A stretch of DNA of 6,939 bases from CAZXMB01 sp964641715 (lineage in GTDB: Bacteria; Desulfobacterota; BSN033; UBA1163). The stretch is taken from NCBI GenBank assembly GCA_964641715.1, contig CAZXMB010000158.1, positions 1 through 6,939 on the forward strand, read 5' to 3'. Under the pieces are notes generated by a model. It worked only from the letters and a program-made list of their open reading frames with translations. It was not told the origin of the DNA and made no database searches. The position numbers were made by a program, and so were the translations under genes. Shown piece by piece: positions 1 through 6,251 of this stretch (position 1 is its first letter; every line of letters starts with the position of its first letter).

Positions 1-15
1 ATTTAAGAAAAAGTT

Positions 16-44
16 TTGACAGGGCTGGAAATGAAATCTATAAT
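16..44 (+). promoter_or_regulatory. Perfect-consensus sigma70-type promoter of the exporter operon
   Basis: A -35 box TTGACA lies at 16-21 and a -10 box TATAAT at 39-44, separated by exactly 17 bases, so all twelve bases match the housekeeping sigma factor consensus. Transcription would start near position 51, giving a leader of about 23 bases before the ATG at 74. The leader contains the ribosome binding site AAGGGGA (63-69). The only gene downstream in the right orientation is the ybhG-like gene, so this is most likely the promoter of the exporter locus. Activity is inferred from sequence alone. Confidence 0.85.
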
Positions 45-54
45 GGGCTTCATT
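30..54. promoter_or_regulatory. Possible operator: 6-bp inverted repeat over the -10 box
   Basis: AATGAA (30-35) and TTCATT (49-54) form an inverted repeat with a 13-base spacer that covers the -10 box and the likely start point. A repressor here would block the promoter. In E. coli the related ybh locus is controlled by the TetR-family regulator CecR (YbhH), so repression would fit. The arms are short and A/T-rich and could arise by chance. No regulator gene is in the window. Confidence 0.25.
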
Positions 55-73
55 AAAATTTAAAGGGGAAGAG

Positions 74-1078
74 ATGAAACGCGGGCTGGTGATCCTTTTT
101 GTCCTCATTGGGATGGCAGGGCTTCTCTACTATTTTTTTGCGAAAGAGAATGGGGAAGGAAACTCTTCTATCAAAGTTTCTGGAAATATTGAGACCACAG
201 AGGTGAACATCGGATTCAAGATCTCCGGAAGAATTGTCAGCCTCTCTGTCCAGGAGGGGAATTGGGTGAAGAAAGGAGAGGTGATTGCGAAGCTGGATGA
301 TGAAGACCTCCGACACCGTCTGGAAGTAAGCCGAGCCGCCTTCAGATCAGCCCAGGCAAAATTGGAAAAATTGCTTGCAGGCTCAAGGCCGGAGGAGATC
401 AGGGAGGCAGAAGCCGCTTTTCAACAGGCCCAATTCGATGTCGGAAATAAAAAGACCCAGTTAGAACGGATGAAGGCCCTCTATGACCGGCGAGTCATTC
501 CAAAGGAAAGCCTGGACAATGTGGAGACAGGTTATCATATGGCAGAGGCTCAACTTCAGCGTGCGGAAGAACACTATAAGCTGGTTAAAGAAGGACCGAG
601 AAAAGAGGATATTGAGGAAGCCAGGGCACAGGTGGAGCAGGCACAGGCCTCCCTGAAACTGGCAGAGACCCAGTTCAGTTATACGGTTCTTTCTTCCCCG
701 ATCACCGGGGTAGTCCTGGTCAAATCAGGAGAGATAGGTGAAGTTGTCAATCCAGGGACAACGATCCTGACCCTGGCAGATATCCGGAATGTCTGGCTGA
801 AGGCCTACATTCCGGAAACGGAACTCAGCCGAATCCGATGGGCTCAGGAAGTGATCATCACCACCGATCTGAAACCAAAAAAGGAATACAGGGGAAAAGT
901 CTCCTTTATCTCTTCTCAGGCTGAATTTACACCCAAACAGATCCAGACCGAAAAAGAGAGGGTCACCCTGGTCTATCGCATTAAGGTAGATATCCCCAAC
1001 CCTTACGGGGAATTAAAGCCGGGAATGCCTGCTGATGGACGAATTCTACTGACATCGCCGACAGCGCAGAAACCATAG
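74..1078 (+). CDS. ybhG: HlyD/YbhG-family periplasmic adaptor (membrane-fusion) protein
   Basis: This 334-residue protein is the periplasmic adaptor that would link an inner-membrane ABC exporter to an outer-membrane TolC-type channel. Residues about 4-22 form one N-terminal hydrophobic segment without a lipobox cysteine, so it is probably a signal anchor. Residues 34-76 are the first half of the lipoyl/barrel-sandwich domain (IGFKISGRI, EGNWVKKGEVIAKLD). Residues about 80-200 are a long charged alpha-helical hairpin, and 205-235 (SSPITGVV, GEIGEVVNPG) are the second lipoyl half. A beta-barrel follows with AEFTPKQIQT (283-292) and LVYRIKV, both strongly reminiscent of E. coli YbhG, as is LAGSRPEEI (101-109). 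The length matches YbhG. The start is supported by AAGGGGA at 63-69 and by the hydrophobic N-terminus. The ATPase gene follows 30 bases later. Function as an adaptor is family knowledge; the substrate is unknown. Confidence 0.93.
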   Translation: MKRGLVILFVLIGMAGLLYYFFAKENGEGNSSIKVSGNIETTEVNIGFKISGRIVSLSVQEGNWVKKGEVIAKLDDEDLRHRLEVSRAAFRSAQAKLEKLLAGSRPEEIREAEAAFQQAQFDVGNKKTQLERMKALYDRRVIPKESLDNVETGYHMAEAQLQRAEEHYKLVKEGPRKEDIEEARAQVEQAQASLKLAETQFSYTVLSSPITGVVLVKSGEIGEVVNPGTTILTLADIRNVWLKAYIPETELSRIRWAQEVIITTDLKPKKEYRGKVSFISSQAEFTPKQIQTEKERVTLVYRIKVDIPNPYGELKPGMPADGRILLTSPTAQKP

Positions 1079-1108
1079 CTTTTTCCAAACCATCTTCAGA
1101 CCCGATAT

Positions 1109-2056
1109 ATGCTTTCCATCCAAACGACCAATCTGACAAAGACCTTTGACTCCATCATTGCCATTAACCGACTGAACCTTGAAGTGAAGACCGGTGAGAT
1201 CTTCGGCCTGGTGGGGCCGGATGCCTCCGGGAAGACAACCACCCTCCGGATGTTATGCGGGATTCTTTCACCGGATGGAGGAGAGGCAAGAGTGGCAGGC
1301 TGTGATATCCAGAAAGAGAGAGAAGTTTTGAAAGAGAGAGTCGGATATCTCCCCCAGCGGTTCGGACTTTATGGTGATCTCACCGTACTCGAAAACATAC
1401 ACTTCTATGCCGATCTTTACCAGGTACCCAGAAAAGAGAGAAGCGGGCGGATCCAGAGGCTCCTTCAATTTGCCAATCTCGAGCCCTTTGTCAAACGAAA
1501 GGCACAGGATCTCTCCGGCGGGATGAAACAGAAGTTAGGATTGATCTGCGCTTTGATCCATACCCCCCGGCTTCTTTTCCTGGATGAACCGACCACTGGA
1601 GTGGATCCCCTCTCCCGGAGGGATTTCTGGGTGATTCTCTATGGCCTTCTGAAAGAGGGAGTGACTATCCTCTTTTCAACCTCTTATCTTGATGAGGCGG
1701 AACGATGCAGCCGGGTGGGTTTAATCCATGGAGGGGAACTATTGATTGCGGATACGCCTTCTTCGGTGAAGGCCAGACTCAGGGGGACCATTCTCGAACT
1801 TCACCTCGAAGAGCGTCAGAAGGGGATGAGGGTTTTGGAAGGAGTCGAAGGCATCCGGAGTTCCGTCTTATCCGGAGATAAGATCCATCTGCTGGTAGAT
1901 GATCCTAAAAAAGGGGAGAAGATCATCCGTGAGGCTCTCGAGGGGGAGGGGATGGGAATTTTGGGTCTGGTTGAGGTAAGGCCTTCTCTTGAGGATGTCT
2001 TTGTCTCGATGGTGAAAGACAAATCATCCCATCCCCCTTTCACCAAAGGGGGATAA
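1109..2056 (+). CDS. ybhF: ABC exporter ATPase, counterpart of YbhF N-terminal half
   Basis: This 315-residue cytoplasmic ATPase would power the two permeases encoded downstream. Visible motifs are Walker A GPDASGKT (36-43), Q-loop Q83 in LPQRFGLY, signature LSGGMKQ (135-141), Walker B LLFLDE with catalytic-type E160, and D-loop GVDP (164-167). The H-loop reads STSYLDEAE, so Ser192 stands where the switch histidine normally sits. E. coli YbhF, as I recall it, has the same PD in Walker A and the same serine in its first domain, so this looks inherited rather than a defect. The DrrA-like C-terminal region ends at SLEDVFVS (293-300). The last residues, HPPFTKGG, are encoded by a palindromic repeat. 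No good ribosome binding site precedes the ATG, but the N-terminus fits the family and no better start is in frame. It probably pairs with the next gene product. What it exports cannot be inferred. Confidence 0.92.
   Translation: MLSIQTTNLTKTFDSIIAINRLNLEVKTGEIFGLVGPDASGKTTTLRMLCGILSPDGGEARVAGCDIQKEREVLKERVGYLPQRFGLYGDLTVLENIHFYADLYQVPRKERSGRIQRLLQFANLEPFVKRKAQDLSGGMKQKLGLICALIHTPRLLFLDEPTTGVDPLSRRDFWVILYGLLKEGVTILFSTSYLDEAERCSRVGLIHGGELLIADTPSSVKARLRGTILELHLEERQKGMRVLEGVEGIRSSVLSGDKIHLLVDDPKKGEKIIREALEGEGMGILGLVEVRPSLEDVFVSMVKDKSSHPPFTKGG
2031..2054. repeat. GC-rich palindrome at the 3' end of the first ATPase gene
   Basis: ATCCCCCTTT (2031-2040) and AAAGGGGGAT (2045-2054) are perfect 10-bp inverted arms around the loop CACC. 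The right arm overlaps the TAA stop (2054-2056), and AAGGGGAGGA continues to 2064. No T-run follows, so it is not a standard rho-independent terminator. It resembles the dispersed intergenic palindromes whose translation gives PPF(T/K)KGG-like tails in many environmental genomes. In the transcript the stem could pause decay or uncouple translation of the two ATPase genes. That role is inference. Confidence 0.8.
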
Positions 2057-2091
2057 GGGGAGGATTATGATTTTCCGTTGGAGCGTTCACC

Positions 2092-3027
2092 ATGACTCCC
2101 TACGCTGTTGAAGTAAAAGACCTCGTCAAAACATTTGGTGATTTTATTGCGGTGGATCATGTCGAGTTTCAAGTGAAGACGGGGGAGATCTTTGGCTTCT
2201 TAGGACCCAATGGGGCTGGAAAGTCGACCACCATACGGATGCTCTGTGGACTATTGATGCCCACTTCCGGAGAGGGGAAGGTCGCTGGTCTGGATATCCT
2301 CCGGGAGCCTGAGAGGATCAAACAGGTCATCGGTTATATGTCTCAAAAATTCTCTCTCTATGACGATCTCACCGTAATCGAAAACCTCCGTTTTTTTGGT
2401 GGGATATACGGGCTTACCGGTTCATCCCGAGAAGAGAGAGAGCAACAGGTCCTGGAGATGGTCGGGCTTGGGGAGCTCTCCAATCGTATCACCCGGACGC
2501 TGGCCGTGGGCTGGAAGCAGCGTCTCGCCCTGGGGTGTGCAATACTTCATCAGCCCTCCATCCTCTTTCTCGATGAACCCACCTCCGGGGTTGATCCGAT
2601 CTCCCGAAGAAATTTCTGGAGCCTGATTCAACAGATGGCGAACCAGGGGGTGACCGCCTTCGTCACCACTCATTATATGGACGAGGCTGAATATTGTGAC
2701 CGATTGGCCCTGATCTATCAGGGAAAGATTATTGCCCTCGGAACTCCTACGGACTTGAAGATCCAGACCCTTTCTCAGGGAATCTTAGAGGTGGAATGCG
2801 ATCCACTCATCCCGGCCCTTGATCTCCTCAAGAGGGAGCCCTGGATTCTTGAGGTGGCCGTTTTCGGGAATAGCCTCCATGTGATTGGAAAAGAAGGAAT
2901 CCAGTTAGAGCAGGAGATCAGGACTCTCTTCTCAGGGCATAGGGTTCTTTTGAAGCGGTTGGAATGGATCAGGGCCTCACTCGAAGACGTCTTTGTTTCA
3001 TTGATTGAGAAAGAGGAAAAAAAGTGA
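2092..3027 (+). CDS. ybhF: ABC exporter ATPase, counterpart of YbhF C-terminal half
   Basis: This 311-residue cytoplasmic ATPase is the second nucleotide-binding subunit of the exporter. Walker A GPNGAGKS (38-45), Q-loop Q85 in MSQKFSLY, Walker B ILFLDE (157-162, E162), GVDP (167 region) and H-loop VTTHYMDEAE with His194 are all canonical. The signature is not: LAVGWKQ (137-143) replaces LSGGxxQ, much as the second domain of E. coli YbhF has LPLGFKQ from memory. The C-terminal region ends with SLEDVFVSLIEKEEKK. The ATG at 2092 has GGAG at 2080-2083 with an 8-base spacer, and the N-terminus fits. It is in a different frame from the first ATPase gene, 35 bases downstream, and its stop overlaps the GTG start of the permease gene. 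It probably forms a heterodimer with the first ATPase, supplying the catalytic Walker and H-loop residues. Confidence 0.93.
   Translation: MTPYAVEVKDLVKTFGDFIAVDHVEFQVKTGEIFGFLGPNGAGKSTTIRMLCGLLMPTSGEGKVAGLDILREPERIKQVIGYMSQKFSLYDDLTVIENLRFFGGIYGLTGSSREEREQQVLEMVGLGELSNRITRTLAVGWKQRLALGCAILHQPSILFLDEPTSGVDPISRRNFWSLIQQMANQGVTAFVTTHYMDEAEYCDRLALIYQGKIIALGTPTDLKIQTLSQGILEVECDPLIPALDLLKREPWILEVAVFGNSLHVIGKEGIQLEQEIRTLFSGHRVLLKRLEWIRASLEDVFVSLIEKEEKK
3012..3027 (+). promoter_or_regulatory. Ribosome binding site and GTGA stop/start overlap for the first permease
   Basis: AGAGGA (3012-3017) sits six bases before a GTG start (3024-3026) that overlaps the TGA stop (3025-3027) of the second ATPase gene. 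This arrangement typically gives translational coupling, so ATPase and permease would be made in linked amounts. It also decides the GTG start, which places the N-terminus MNPSRTWAISKKEF as expected for the family. Confidence 0.8.
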
Positions 3028-4157
3028 ATCCTTCACGGACATGGGCGATTTCGAAAAAGGAATTTATCCATATCTATCGGGATTGGAGGAGCCTGGGTCT
3101 GGTGATCCTGATGCCTGCGATCCTCATGCTTCTCTTTGGGTATGCCGTAACGCTCGATGTCAAAAAAGTCCCCCTGGCTGTATTAGATCATGACCGGACG
3201 CAGGAGAGCCTCTCCTTTATCCACCAGTTCAGCGGTTCTCCCTACTTCGCCCTTCCTCTTTTCGTGCGAGATGAAAAGGAGATCAAGCGGTTGATCGATG
3301 AGGGCAGGGTGAAGATGGGTCTGGTGATCCCCTGGAATTTTTCAGAGATCGTTGTGGGGGGGAAGAAGAGTTCTGTTCAGGTGCTATTGGATGGTACGGA
3401 TTCCAATGCGGCCAATATCATCCTGAGTTATGTTCAGGCGATCGCCCGGCAGTATACGCAGGAGAAGACCTTTCTGAAGATTGAACGAATGGGGAGAAAG
3501 AGACCCAATCCACCTGTGGAGGGCCGGACAAGGGTCTGGTTCAATGAAGAACTGGAATCGAAGAATTACTTTATTCCTGGACTGGTGGCAGTGATCATGT
3601 CCATCATTGGAGTGCTTCTCACCGGTCAGGTCATTGTCCGGGAATGGGAGAGAGGGACAATGGAACTCCTCATCTCCACCCCTGTTCGGAAAGAAGAGTT
3701 GATCATCGGAAAATTACTCCCTTACTTCCTCATAGGCCTCTTAGATCTGTTTTTAGCCTTTTTCATGGGGAGATGGGTTTTCGAGGTTCCCTTCAGAGGA
3801 AACCCCCTTCTTCTTGTTCTTCTCTCCTGTGTCTACCTGTTCGTCGCTCTCGCTCTCGGCCTCATCATTTCCACAGTTGCTAGGACACAGATCCTTGCCA
3901 ATCAGATGGCGATGGTGATCGGGTTTCTTCCCACCTTTCTTCTTTCAGGATTTACCTTTTCCATTTCGAATATGCCGGCCTGGCTTCAGCTCATCACTTA
4001 TGGGATTGCTCCGCGGTATTATGTGACCATTCTGAAAGAGATCTTTTTGAAAGGATCGGATATTTCTTTTCTCTGGAAAGAAACACTGATCCTGGTCACA
4101 ATGGGAATGGCCGGACTTTTGGTAGCAACGAGGATTTTTAAGAAGGAATTGCGATAA
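3024..4157 (+). CDS. ybhS: ABC-2 type exporter permease, YbhS-like
   Basis: This 377-residue inner-membrane protein is one of the two transmembrane subunits of the exporter. A cytoplasmic N-terminus (KKEFIHIYRD, 11-20) precedes TM1 at about 23-43. A large periplasmic domain follows (about 44-181) with DGTDSN (123-128) and VWFN (171-174). TM2 is about 183-202, then the cytoplasmic coupling segment REWERGTMELLIS (206-218) typical of ABC-2 permeases, TM3 about 231-249, TM4 261-284, TM5 294-314 and TM6 350-370. The run FIPGLVAVIMSIIGV followed by REWERGTME and KLLPYFLIG closely resembles E. coli YbhS as I recall it, and the length is the same (377). The GTG start overlaps the upstream stop. It should pair with the paralogous permease encoded downstream. 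The periplasmic domain probably contacts the YbhG adaptor, which is inference from the family. Confidence 0.92.
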   Translation: MNPSRTWAISKKEFIHIYRDWRSLGLVILMPAILMLLFGYAVTLDVKKVPLAVLDHDRTQESLSFIHQFSGSPYFALPLFVRDEKEIKRLIDEGRVKMGLVIPWNFSEIVVGGKKSSVQVLLDGTDSNAANIILSYVQAIARQYTQEKTFLKIERMGRKRPNPPVEGRTRVWFNEELESKNYFIPGLVAVIMSIIGVLLTGQVIVREWERGTMELLISTPVRKEELIIGKLLPYFLIGLLDLFLAFFMGRWVFEVPFRGNPLLLVLLSCVYLFVALALGLIISTVARTQILANQMAMVIGFLPTFLLSGFTFSISNMPAWLQLITYGIAPRYYVTILKEIFLKGSDISFLWKETLILVTMGMAGLLVATRIFKKELR

Positions 4158-4309
4158 TAAAAATAAAAGTTTTTAGGTTAAGGCTAAGATGCCAGTTACG
4201 TCAAAGGGTTAGGTCATTAGTGTGAAAAATCTTTAATCATCATCCTTAACCTCATTACCAAACGGGCCTCCTAACCATAGCCTAATACCTTTCCCCAATG
4301 GAAGGATCT
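4158..4309. repeat. Intergenic gap with nested inverted GGTTA(A)GG motifs
   Basis: This 152-base gap separates two permease genes that would normally be tightly packed. It contains AGGTTAAGG (4175-4183) and its perfect inverse CCTTAACCT (4244-4252). It also contains GGTTAGG (4207-4213) and its inverse CCTAACC (4270-4276). The left side reads as short units GGTTAA GGCTAA, and related units (GCCTAATACC, CTAACC) recur inverted on the right. I see no coding sequence, no clear promoter and no terminator with a T-run. It looks like a small repeat insertion inside the operon. Whether the second permease is still transcribed from the promoter at 16-44 is unresolved. Confidence 0.6.
4300..4306 (+). 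promoter_or_regulatory. Ribosome binding site choosing the ATG at 4310
   Basis: GGAAGGA (4300-4306) lies just before the ATG at 4310-4312. The spacer is short (three to four bases) but usable. The alternative ATG at 4298 has only a pyrimidine-rich CCTTTCCCCA in front and itself overlaps this purine run. The protein from 4310 starts MFKRVRYLF.KEL, which matches the MF.R...L..KEL start of E. coli YbhR as remembered, so 4310 is preferred. Confidence 0.6.
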
Positions 4310-5440
4310 ATGTTTAAACGAGTTCGATACCTTTTTGTCAAAGAGTTGATCCAGGTTCTAAGGGATAAGCGGCTCAGAATTACCCTCATCCTTCCTCCTA
4401 TTTTTCAGTTAATCGTCTTCGGGTATGCCGCCAATCTGGATGTCAAACACATTGCGACCGCCTTTCGGGATCTTGACCAAAGTGTGGACTCAAGGGAACT
4501 CATTGCTCGATTCGTGAGCTCAAAATATTTCGATACCGTGGCTTATCCGGAGAACCCGGGAGAGATCGAAACCCTTATCAAGAAAGGGAAGATCGCGCTC
4601 AGCATTGAGATTCCGAGCGGCTTTTCGAAGAAACTGAAAAAAGGGGACACCGCAGTGGTCCAGATCATTGTCGATGGGACGGAGTCCAATACCGCCATGA
4701 TTGCCCTGGGCTATGTGAGTCGAATCCTTTCGGAATACTCGACCGCAGCAATGATCAGAAGACTGAATCAGGAAGGGATGATTGATTTTGAGGAGACCGG
4801 AGTGGAAGTGGAAAATCGGGTCTGGTTCAATCCCAATCTGGAAAGCCGGTACTTTTATGTCCCGGGTGTCGTCGCCTCCATTGCCCTTCTCATTCCCATT
4901 ATCCTGACCGCCCAGGCGATCGTCAGAGAACGGGAGATTGGGACACTTGAACAGATGATGGTGACCCCAATTCATTCCTGGGAATTGATTGTCGGAAAGA
5001 CCATTCCTTTTGCGATGATTGGTTTCCTCGACGTGATCATGATCGCCCTCATCGGGGTATTCTGGTTTAAAGTCCCTCTTCGAGGAAACCCCCTGGTTCT
5101 TCTACTTGGAAGCCTCCTCTTCTTGATGAGTTCCGTGGGAATTGGACTCTTTATCTCCACCATCTCTTCGACCCAGCAGCAGGCCCAGATCTCAACTTTC
5201 TTCTTTGTCATGCCTGCTTTTATCCTCTCCGGGTTTGCCTTTCCCCTGGAAAATATGCCCCAGTGGCTCCAATATGTTACTTTTATCAGCCCATTGCGAT
5301 ACTTCCTGATCATCATCCGGGGCGTCTTTTTGAAGGGAGTGGGGTTGGATATCCTCTGGACCCAGATGGTCGCATTGGCGGTATTGGGAGGGCTCATGAT
5401 CCTTTTAAGCTCCCTGAGATTCCAGAAGAGGCTAAAATAA
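4310..5440 (+). CDS. ybhR: ABC-2 type exporter permease, YbhR-like
   Basis: This inner-membrane protein is the second transmembrane subunit of the exporter, 376 residues from the ATG at 4310 (380 from 4298). Numbering from 4310, TM1 is about 23-42. The periplasmic domain is about 43-180 and carries DGTESN (122-127) and VWFN (171-174), the same two motifs as its neighbour. TM2 is about 183-204, followed by the coupling segment REREIGTLEQMMVTP. TM3 is about 231-250, TM4 261-284, TM5 about 292-310, and TM6 about 350-368. STQQQAQ (287-293) and ENMPQWLQ are typical of the YbhR branch. It is paralogous to the upstream permease, and the two probably form a heterodimer. Unlike the upstream genes it is not overlapped: 152 noncoding bases with repeats lie in front. 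It is the last exporter gene, followed by a long imperfect hairpin. Confidence 0.92.
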   Translation: MFKRVRYLFVKELIQVLRDKRLRITLILPPIFQLIVFGYAANLDVKHIATAFRDLDQSVDSRELIARFVSSKYFDTVAYPENPGEIETLIKKGKIALSIEIPSGFSKKLKKGDTAVVQIIVDGTESNTAMIALGYVSRILSEYSTAAMIRRLNQEGMIDFEETGVEVENRVWFNPNLESRYFYVPGVVASIALLIPIILTAQAIVREREIGTLEQMMVTPIHSWELIVGKTIPFAMIGFLDVIMIALIGVFWFKVPLRGNPLVLLLGSLLFLMSSVGIGLFISTISSTQQQAQISTFFFVMPAFILSGFAFPLENMPQWLQYVTFISPLRYFLIIIRGVFLKGVGLDILWTQMVALAVLGGLMILLSSLRFQKRLK

Positions 5441-5450
5441 AATGAGTAAC

Positions 5451-5570
5451 GGAATATTGGAAGAATGGAATATTGGAATAATGGGTTTTCGAGACAAGAA
5501 TTATTTTTTGGGTATCCATTAATTCATTGCTTTTTCATATTATTCCATTATTCCACCATTCCATTTTTCC
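5451..5570. repeat. Two inverted arrays of four 8-bp units forming a long imperfect hairpin
   Basis: The left array is four tandem octamers at 5451-5482: GGAATATT, GGAAGAAT, GGAATATT, GGAATAAT. The right array at 5539-5570 is four octamers in reverse orientation, which on the minus strand read GGAAAAAT, GGAATGGT, GGAATAAT, GGAATAAT. About 56 bases (5483-5538) lie between, with the T-rich run TTATTTTTTGGG at 5501-5512. In one register 5459-5484 pairs with 5545-5570 at 23 of 26 positions. It fills most of the gap between the exporter and the DNA glycosylase gene. It could fold in the transcript of the exporter as a 3' stabiliser or weak terminator, but there is no proper T-tract after the stem. 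Confidence 0.75.
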
Positions 5571-5597
5571 AGAAGACTGGACTATAGGTGAAATTTC

Positions 5598-6251
5598 ATG
5601 CAGCGGCTCCTCATGAACATTTATCGAACCCTCTATCAAGCGTATGGTCCCCGGGACTGGTGGCCAGGGGAAACGCCCTTTGAGGTAATGGTAGGGGCCA
5701 TTCTCACGCAGAACACCTCATGGAGGAATGTGGAGAAGGCGATCGTGAAACTGAAAGAGGAAGGGTCCCTCAGCAGCGAAGGAATCCGGAAACTCAAAAA
5801 ATCGAGGTTGGCCTCCTTGATCCGATCTTCAGGTTATTACCGGATCAAAACAGACCGGTTGAAATCTTTTGTGGACTTCTTATTTGAGGAATATCATGAA
5901 GATATAAAGAAGATGGGGGGAGAGAGGGTAGGGGAGTTGAGGGAAAAACTCCTCGGTGTAAAGGGAATTGGACCCGAAACAGCGGATAGCATCCTGCTCT
6001 ATGGTCTGAAGAAACCCATTTTCGTTGTCGATGCCTATACGAAAAGAATCCTTTCACGACACGAGGTGATTTCAAAGAAAGCCTCTTACGATGAGATCCA
6101 GAAGCTCTTTATGGATCATCTCCCCCTTGATGAAAGATTATTCAATGAATATCATGCATTGCTCGTCCATCTCGGGAAGACGGTCTGCAAAAAAACACCG
6201 AAGTGTGAACTCTGTCCCTTAAAAAGGGTGAAAATAGGAAATAGAAAGTGA
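5598..6251 (+). CDS. HhH-GPD DNA glycosylase, endonuclease III-like (COG2231/MagIII type)
   Basis: This 217-residue protein is a probable base-excision repair glycosylase. The N-terminal YGPRDWWPGETPFEVMVGAILTQNT (16-40 region) is characteristic of the COG2231 group, which includes Helicobacter pylori MagIII, a 3-methyladenine glycosylase. The helix-hairpin-helix is GVKGIGPETAD (120-130), followed by FVVDAYTKR with the catalytic Asp145. Nth's catalytic lysine position is Glu127, so it should be a monofunctional glycosylase without efficient lyase activity. The C-terminus has C197-x5-C203-x2-C206 but no fourth cysteine. An intact Nth-type iron-sulfur loop has four, and position 212, where one would be expected, is lysine. 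The final residues KIGNRK come from a 7-bp-period repeat array. AGGTGA (5586-5591) precedes the ATG by six bases. Exact lesion specificity cannot be inferred. Confidence 0.85.
   Translation: MQRLLMNIYRTLYQAYGPRDWWPGETPFEVMVGAILTQNTSWRNVEKAIVKLKEEGSLSSEGIRKLKKSRLASLIRSSGYYRIKTDRLKSFVDFLFEEYHEDIKKMGGERVGELREKLLGVKGIGPETADSILLYGLKKPIFVVDAYTKRILSRHEVISKKASYDEIQKLFMDHLPLDERLFNEYHALLVHLGKTVCKKTPKCELCPLKRVKIGNRK

Noticed and set aside
2031..2064. Rho-independent terminator between the two ATPase genes
   Set aside because: The stem is strong but no T-run follows, and termination here would cut off the essential second ATPase and both permeases.
2040..2100. Frameshift or sequencing error splitting a fused YbhF
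   Set aside because: The second half has its own ATG with GGAG at a good distance and a normal N-terminus, and the first half ends after its conserved C-terminal motif. Two real genes are the simpler reading.
2067..2111. A 14-codon open frame (MIFRW start) after AAGGGGAGGA, overlapping the start of the second ATPase gene
   Set aside because: The purine run belongs to the palindrome region and the spacer to this ATG is only two to three bases. The peptide has no recognisable leader features. Translational coupling through it is possible but unsupported.
4520..5397. Two long minus-strand open frames (4520-4975 and 4972-5397) opposite the second permease gene
   Set aside because: They are antisense to a well-supported membrane protein, their translations show no recognisable family or membrane pattern, and no ribosome binding site or promoter was evident. 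They follow from the codon bias of the plus-strand gene.
5451..5570. CRISPR array
   Set aside because: Units are 8 bp with no spacers and occur in two opposite orientations. No cas genes are present.
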